Shown in pieces: positions 7,463-11,499 of a stretch of 11,499 bases of DNA (within the stretch, counting starts at the first letter, position 1; each line of letters starts with the position of its first letter). Source of the DNA: JARRNO01 sp037384885 (lineage in GTDB: Bacteria; Acidobacteriota; UBA4820; DSQY01); contig JARRNO010000078.1 of NCBI GenBank assembly GCA_037384885.1, forward strand, positions 1 to 11,499, written 5' to 3'. The position numbers and the translations under genes were made by a program. The notes beneath the pieces are model-generated. The model saw only the letters and a program-made list of their open reading frames with translations, searched no databases and was not told the origin of the DNA.

Positions 7463-9167
7463 ATGCGTTCAAAGTTTTTTCTTTCGGCCGTCGCTCTTCT
7501 CATTGCCGTTTCCGCCCTGGGGTCCGTCGCCGAAAAGGGGCAGTTCGACCTATACCGAAACGGCGTTTACAAAGGAAGGGAGCGCTACAAGGTCGAAATC
7601 AAGAAGAAGAAGGACCTTAAAATCATCTCCTCCGAGGTGCTGTACAAGTACCCTCTGCAACAGGCGAAGCGGGGTTACGTGGATCTTTCGCTCTACCCGG
7701 ATTATCGAACCAACCTGCAGACGGGCCGTCTGGAGGTCTACAAATACCGGTTGAGCGTCAACGATTTTACGGACATCAACATCGCTCAGGCCCAGAATTC
7801 CGCCACCGAAGTCATCGATCAGGACTGGCGGATGTACAATCCCATGATCGCCGATCAACAGCGTACCGAAGACAATATGAAGGACCGCATCAACCTTGGC
7901 GTTAATTCGGGATACCTGATGAGAGACGGCAAGGCCCTTCATTTCAGTCAGACTCGTTTCTCAGCAACGCGCCGCATGGATGCTGATGTTCCCAAGAATC
8001 TCCTGGTGCTGGATCCGTACGCGTTTTGCCTGTACCTTCCTCTCGCCAAGCGCCTCGAAAAGGGCGGTCCAACCTGGCATTTCAACATAGCCATGCCGCA
8101 AATGATGCGCCTCCAGAAAGGAAAGGTTGAGTATATGGGCGTGGAGCCCGCCTCGGTGAACGGGGAGCGTTACCTGTTGAAACACTACAACATCTTTGTG
8201 GGCAAGACGCTCTATTCGAGTTTTTGGACCGACAAGACGGGACACGTGGTTCAAATTTCTGTTCCGCCCCAGGGTGTGGTTGCCACGCTTCACGATTACC
8301 ACGTCAAATCCTTCTCCAAGGCCGCGCCCCGGATCATGAGCACCACCATTGCGGGTAACCAGGGCAACTTTACGGAAAAGAGCGTGCAGATTCAATCGGG
8401 AGGGATTACGCTCGGTGCAACTTTGACGCTGCCCGAGGGGCGGGGTCCGCATCCGGCTGTCCTCCTGGTACAGGATCTCGGCGAAACGGATCGTGACGGC
8501 AACTATGCGAATCAGCAGGGGGCCGGTATCGGAACGTGGAAACAAATGGCTTATCTCCTCTCGAGAGAGGGGCTTGCTTCACTCCGTTACGACGCGCGAG
8601 GCGTGGGAGAAAGCACCGGAAACGGCGCCAAAGAAACCTTGGTTGACCGTGAATCTGACATCAAGTCCCTTTTGACGTGGCTGAGCCATCAAGACAACAT
8701 CGAAAAGAATGGAATTTTTCTGATGGCCGAGGGAATGGGATGTTGGCCGGCCGCCAAGGCGTCAGCATCATTTTCGCTGGCGGGTTTTGTCGGAATCGCT
8801 TACCCGGCGAAGGCAGTGTTGAGACTTTGGAAAGAACAGGCGGGAATGATTCAGGATCCTGAAGCGCAGCAGCGGGCCTATGCCGAAGTGGACCAGATCT
8901 CCTCGGCCCTGAACCCCCGCCCTGTTCGCCTACCCTCAGCACGACAAGGTCATTCTACCCTTTCACCGGGAGATTATAGAGAGCGATCTGGGCCCGGACC
9001 AGAAGAGCATCCTTTTGGACGGGATCGGGCACACGCTGACTCCTGTTTCCAACGGCCACATCACCAGCGCGGTCATCGACAAGAATTCCCTTGAGCCGGT
9101 CCTGAGGTGGCTGAAGGACCACGAGCCCCGCGAAACCGGCTCAAAAGAGGCGGCCACGGGATCGTGA
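7463..9167 (+). CDS. Exported alpha/beta-hydrolase-like protein, frameshifted near its C-terminus
   Basis: Residues 1-22 (MRSKFFLSAVALLIAVSALG...) form a signal peptide, so the protein is probably periplasmic. Residues about 25-300 are beta-rich and unrecognised. From GGITLGATLTLPEG (313 on) the sequence follows the alpha/beta-hydrolase fold, with RYDARGVGESTG at 375-386. The nucleophile elbow, normally GxSxG, reads AEGMG (422-426), so glycine replaces the serine. At 8914-8918 a C5 run shifts the frame: as read, translation goes off-family after Asn484 and stops at 9094. Removing one C restores PALFAYPQHDK (acid Asp494) and DGIGHTLTP (His523), ending at TGA 9165-9167 (567 residues). This is either a sequencing/assembly error or a recent inactivation. 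The start is supported by GGAGG and TATAAT upstream. The hydrolase fold is fairly sure, but catalysis is doubtful given the missing serine. Substrate unknown. Confidence 0.8.
8914..8918 (+). other. C5 homopolymer at the apparent frameshift
   Basis: Five consecutive C residues follow the Asn484 codon region of the hydrolase-like gene. Upstream the family match lies in one frame, and downstream it continues in the frame one base later. Deleting one C joins the two halves without adding or losing other residues. Confidence 0.8.
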
Positions 9168-9184
9168 CGGGTGGCGCGGATTCC

Positions 9185-9213
9185 TTGTTCAGGCATGCAC
9201 TGCGCCGTATACT
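9185..9213 (+). promoter_or_regulatory. Promoter immediately upstream of the GHMP kinase start
   Basis: TTGTTC (9185-9190), a 17-base spacer and TATACT (9208-9213; five of six matches to TATAAT) form a sigma70-like promoter. Initiation about seven bases after the -10 falls at the ATG at 9220. No purine-rich Shine-Dalgarno lies before that ATG, so the operon transcript may be leaderless. Confidence 0.5.
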
Positions 9214-9219
9214 ACAACC

Positions 9220-10215
9220 ATGAGAAGAATCGTCAGCCGCGCACCCGCCCGTGTGGATCTTGCGGGAGGGAGCCTGGATCTTTGGCCGGTTGGGCTTCTC
9301 GTCAAGCAGAGCATGACCGTGAATGCCGCCATAAGCCTCGCCGCCACGGTGACGCTCGAAGAGAGCGGGGGAGAAGGTGTTCTCCTCAAATCAATAGACT
9401 TGAATAAAAGCTACCGATGGTTCGAGGACAGCCCTCCAGGAAAGCTGTCGCTGGTTGAACGGCTGCTCGGGCATTTCGGCGTAACGGGAGGGTGGACCGT
9501 TGTGACGCGGAGCGACGCCCCGGCGGGATCGGGACTGGGCGGGTCCTCCAGTTTGGCGGTTGCATTGAGTTTCGCGCTTGCAGTAGCTGCCGCACGTCCA
9601 CTGGGGGAAGAGGCCGCCGTCAGCTTGTGCCGGGACATAGAGGCCATGGAGCTGGGAATGCCGACAGGAGTCCAAGATCATTGGCCTGCCGTCAAGGGCG
9701 GCATTCTGGCGCTTTCCTATGCAGCCGGCGCCACATCGGTGGAAGTCCTCGATATTCCGCTCAAGGAGCTTGCAGAGAGGCTGGTCGTGGTGTACAGCGG
9801 TAAATCGCGTCTTTCAGCGAATTCGAATTGGTCGCTCTACCGGTCCATCATCGAGAGGGAGGGCGGCAGGCTCAAGGCATTGCAGGGCATTGCGGAGGTG
9901 GCCGTTCAGATGCGCCACGCCTTGCTTCATGCAGATTTTGACACGGCAGGCCTGCTTCTTGGAGAAGAGATGGCCCTGAGGAAGGGCCTTTCCAAGGAAA
10001 TCAGCACTCCCCACATCGAACATCTCATCTCTGCGGCGATGGAAAGCGGTGCGGTGGGCGGCAAGGTGTGCGGCGCAGGCGGAGGCGGATGTCTTGTTTT
10101 CATTGTCTCCCCGGGACGGCGAACGGCAGTCGAGGAGGCGCTGGAACGGCTGGGAGCTACGATTCTTGCGGCCCACCCAGTGGAGCGCGGCTGCCAGGTG
10201 GAGGTTCAAAATTGA
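9220..10215 (+). CDS. GHMP-family sugar kinase
   Basis: 331-residue cytoplasmic kinase of the GHMP superfamily, which uses ATP to phosphorylate a small alcohol, here probably a sugar or sugar phosphate. Visible motifs are the N-terminal RAPARVDLAGGSLDLWP (7-23), the phosphate-binding loop DAPAGSGLGGSSSLA (99-113), PTGVQD (148-153, with Asp153 as the likely catalytic base) and the C-terminal glycine-rich VCGAGGGGCLVF (283-294). The length is normal. The N-terminus resembles heptose- and fucose-kinase-like members more than galactokinase or mevalonate kinase, so D-glycero-D-manno-heptose 7-phosphate kinase is one possibility, but I would not assign a substrate. The ATG at 9220 has no Shine-Dalgarno and no in-frame alternative start lies just upstream. 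The stop overlaps the TTG start of the next gene, making it the first gene of a three-gene operon that ends in a polysaccharide deacetylase. Confidence 0.88.
   Translation: MRRIVSRAPARVDLAGGSLDLWPVGLLVKQSMTVNAAISLAATVTLEESGGEGVLLKSIDLNKSYRWFEDSPPGKLSLVERLLGHFGVTGGWTVVTRSDAPAGSGLGGSSSLAVALSFALAVAAARPLGEEAAVSLCRDIEAMELGMPTGVQDHWPAVKGGILALSYAAGATSVEVLDIPLKELAERLVVVYSGKSRLSANSNWSLYRSIIEREGGRLKALQGIAEVAVQMRHALLHADFDTAGLLLGEEMALRKGLSKEISTPHIEHLISAAMESGAVGGKVCGAGGGGCLVFIVSPGRRTAVEEALERLGATILAAHPVERGCQVEVQN
10200..10204 (+). promoter_or_regulatory. Ribosome binding site that fixes a TTG start at 10212
   Basis: GGAGG within the last codons of the GHMP kinase gene lies seven bases before TTG 10212-10214. 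The codons after that TTG give a clean signal peptide, which supports this non-ATG start over longer readings that begin inside the kinase gene. Confidence 0.8.
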
Positions 10216-10565
10216 AGCGAACCGTCCTGGCCGCGTTTCTGGCGTTGTTTGCCGTATCGGCGGGCCTTTCCGTACATGCGGGCGATGTGGCCGTTTTCAG
10301 AGATCATCGATCGTTGAATATTGATGGATACACGGTTCGCGGAAAGTGGATGGTTCTTCTGGTCCCGGGTGGAAAGATGGCCGTGCCGATCAACCGGATT
10401 GAAAGGGTGCGGGATGCCTCATCGGGACGACAGCTCTATCCGGCCGCAAAGAAAGAATCGGTAGGGACGGCTAAGAAGGGAAAGCGCTCCAAGAGAGCTT
10501 CTGCAAAAAAGAGTCCTGATAAGCCGGGGAAGCCGGTCCGGAAGACCCGCAGCGATCGCGAATGA
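10212..10565 (+). CDS. Small exported protein with a lysine-rich tail, TTG start
   Basis: 117-residue protein I do not recognise. Residues 1-23 (MKRTVLAAFLALFAVSAGLS, then VHA before GDV) form a standard Sec signal peptide, probably cut after Ala23. Residues 24-76 look like a small beta-domain (DGYTVRGKWMVLLVPGGKMA at 38-57, then a VPINRIERV strand). This is similar in feel to short modules before periplasmic lytic transglycosylases in Desulfobacterota, but that is an impression only. Residues 79-117 are a disordered, highly basic tail rich in Lys, Arg, Ser and Pro, which could bind anionic glycan or nucleic acid. The TTG start is supported by GGAGG seven bases upstream and overlaps the kinase stop. 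Its own TGA overlaps the ATG of the deacetylase. The tight coupling says the three proteins work together, probably on the envelope. The gene is sure; the function is unknown. Confidence 0.82.
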   Translation: MKRTVLAAFLALFAVSAGLSVHAGDVAVFRDHRSLNIDGYTVRGKWMVLLVPGGKMAVPINRIERVRDASSGRQLYPAAKKESVGTAKKGKRSKRASAKKSPDKPGKPVRKTRSDRE

Positions 10566-11446
10566 AAAATGCCCAACGCAAAGCGCCTGCACCGGCGGCC
10601 CGGTCTTCATCCGTTGAAGCGGCTGCCGGGATCTGTCTTTCGGTGGATGTGGAAGAATGGTTCCATGTTCCAGGCCATCCCTTTGCGGCGCCGGGAATGG
10701 ACTGGTCCCTTTTTCCATCGACAGTGGATGAGGGAGTTGAACGCGCCCTTCAATTGATGGACGCGCTTTCTGTTTCCGCGACATTCTTCGTTCTGGGCGA
10801 GGCTGCAAGGCGTTATCCGGGCATTCCAAGACGAATTGTAAGCTGCGGGCACGAACTAGCGTCCCATGGTCTTTCACACCGCCCCATGGATGAACTCGAG
10901 GATAGGGAAGCGGCTGTGGAAGCGGGGGAGAGCCGAAAGCTGCTCGAGGATTCCGCCGGCGTGGCGGTGAAGGGGTTTCGGGCGCCATGCTGGCGCGTGG
11001 GTTCTCGTCAGGCCTTTTACGCCACGCTTGAGGCAGCGGGGTATGAGTACTCCAGCAGTCTTCTGTGGAGAAAACCTGCGGCGGTTCAAGCCGGAATCCG
11101 AGGCAAAAGGGTCGTAGAAATTCCGGCTCTCAGGTTCCATCCCCCCTTTCCGCCAGTGCCCGCTGGCGGCACAGTGGCTCTAAGAACCCTGCCCCTGTGG
11201 CTGCTCCGGCTGGCCAGGGACACGGCATTGACTGCCGGCCGGCCGGCCGTCTACTGGTTTCATCCCTGGGAACTGGTTCCGGAGGGCCCCCGGGCCAACA
11301 AGGGGCCGCTTTTCAATTGGGCGCGTTTCCACGGTCTCGATAAACTGGCGCCCGTCCTGAAGAGCTTGGTGCCGCGCGGAGACCGGACCCTCCGCTCGCT
11401 TTGGGCGCTTTCTTCTGAGGGGGCGGCCGCTCAGGCGCCGCCATAG
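10562..11446 (+). CDS. Polysaccharide deacetylase family protein (NodB-like, exopolysaccharide-locus type)
   Basis: 294-residue carbohydrate esterase family 4-type enzyme, predicted to remove N-acetyl groups from a glycan. SVDVEEWFHV (27-36) holds the catalytic Asp29. ELASHGLSHRPM (98-109) gives the metal-binding His102 and His106. GFRAPCWRV (138-146) and YWFHPWEL (231-238) are the later active-site motifs. The DVEEWFHV form, in place of the usual TFDDG, and the C-terminal NWARFHGLDKL tail resemble the deacetylase subfamily found in exosortase (XrtA)/PEP-CTERM exopolysaccharide loci. No signal peptide is visible, as is usual for that subfamily. The ATG overlaps the stop of the small exported protein (ATGA). 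No strong ribosome binding site is seen, so translation is probably coupled. The family is sure; the exopolysaccharide role is inferred, and no exosortase or glycosyltransferase is visible in this window. Confidence 0.9.
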   Translation: MKNAQRKAPAPAARSSSVEAAAGICLSVDVEEWFHVPGHPFAAPGMDWSLFPSTVDEGVERALQLMDALSVSATFFVLGEAARRYPGIPRRIVSCGHELASHGLSHRPMDELEDREAAVEAGESRKLLEDSAGVAVKGFRAPCWRVGSRQAFYATLEAAGYEYSSSLLWRKPAAVQAGIRGKRVVEIPALRFHPPFPPVPAGGTVALRTLPLWLLRLARDTALTAGRPAVYWFHPWELVPEGPRANKGPLFNWARFHGLDKLAPVLKSLVPRGDRTLRSLWALSSEGAAAQAPP

Positions 11447-11457
11447 GGCTGAGGGGT

Positions 11458-11499
11458 GTGGTCATTCCGCCCGTGGACTTCAATCCGCAGGGCTGTCTA
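11458..11499 (+). CDS. Possible start of a further operon gene, cut by window
   Basis: After the deacetylase stop the frame of 11458 is open to the window end and reads GTG-VIPPVDFNPQGCL. GAGGGG at 11451-11456 could be a Shine-Dalgarno, but it sits too close to this GTG; a start at CTG 11449 or further downstream is also possible. The gap of 11 bases after the deacetylase would fit operon continuation. With 14 codons no family can be named. Confidence 0.3.
   Translation, partial: MVIPPVDFNPQGCL

Overview
The window reads as GC-rich bacterial chromosome with tightly packed genes, Shine-Dalgarno-led starts and stop/start overlaps. The mix of genes suggests an anaerobic Desulfobacterota (former Deltaproteobacteria), perhaps Syntrophobacter-like: two glutamate dehydrogenases, a large GAF-like plus PEP-synthase-type ATP-binding protein, a CAT-type amino-acid permease, a GHMP sugar kinase and an exopolysaccharide-type deacetylase. 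This taxonomic guess rests on recalled protein architectures, not on a search. I see no rRNA, tRNA, CRISPR array, insertion sequence, integrase or other mobile-element signature.

Layout. (1) 1-2815: two glutamate-dehydrogenase-family genes point away from each other across a 382-bp spacer. The left one runs off the window. The right one ends in a textbook intrinsic terminator. (2) 3007-5793: a 928-residue protein with a PEP synthase/PPDK N-terminal ATP-grasp domain but without the phosphohistidine and PEP-binding domains. (3) 5848-7332, minus strand: an APC-superfamily amino-acid permease, convergent with the previous gene. (4) 7463-9167: an exported alpha/beta-hydrolase-like protein. It is broken by an apparent one-base insertion in a C5 run and lacks the nucleophile serine. 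(5) 9220-11446: an overlapping three-gene operon of GHMP kinase, a small exported basic protein (TTG start) and a polysaccharide deacetylase. A further reading frame may begin at the right edge.

How the genes may work together. The dehydrogenases and the permease fit uptake and oxidative deamination (or synthesis) of glutamate-like amino acids, and the PPDK_N protein may sense or act on energy/pyruvate state. The 9220-11446 operon is better read as cell-envelope or polysaccharide work: sugar phosphorylation, a periplasmic small protein and N-deacetylation of a glycan. The links between blocks are inferred from proximity only.

Most of the window is ordinary metabolism. The points most worth a second look are the orphan PPDK_N protein, the hydrolase that is both frameshifted and without a nucleophile, the TTG-started small exported protein, and promoter-like sequences placed so close to the start codons of the permease and GHMP kinase that their mRNAs may be leaderless.
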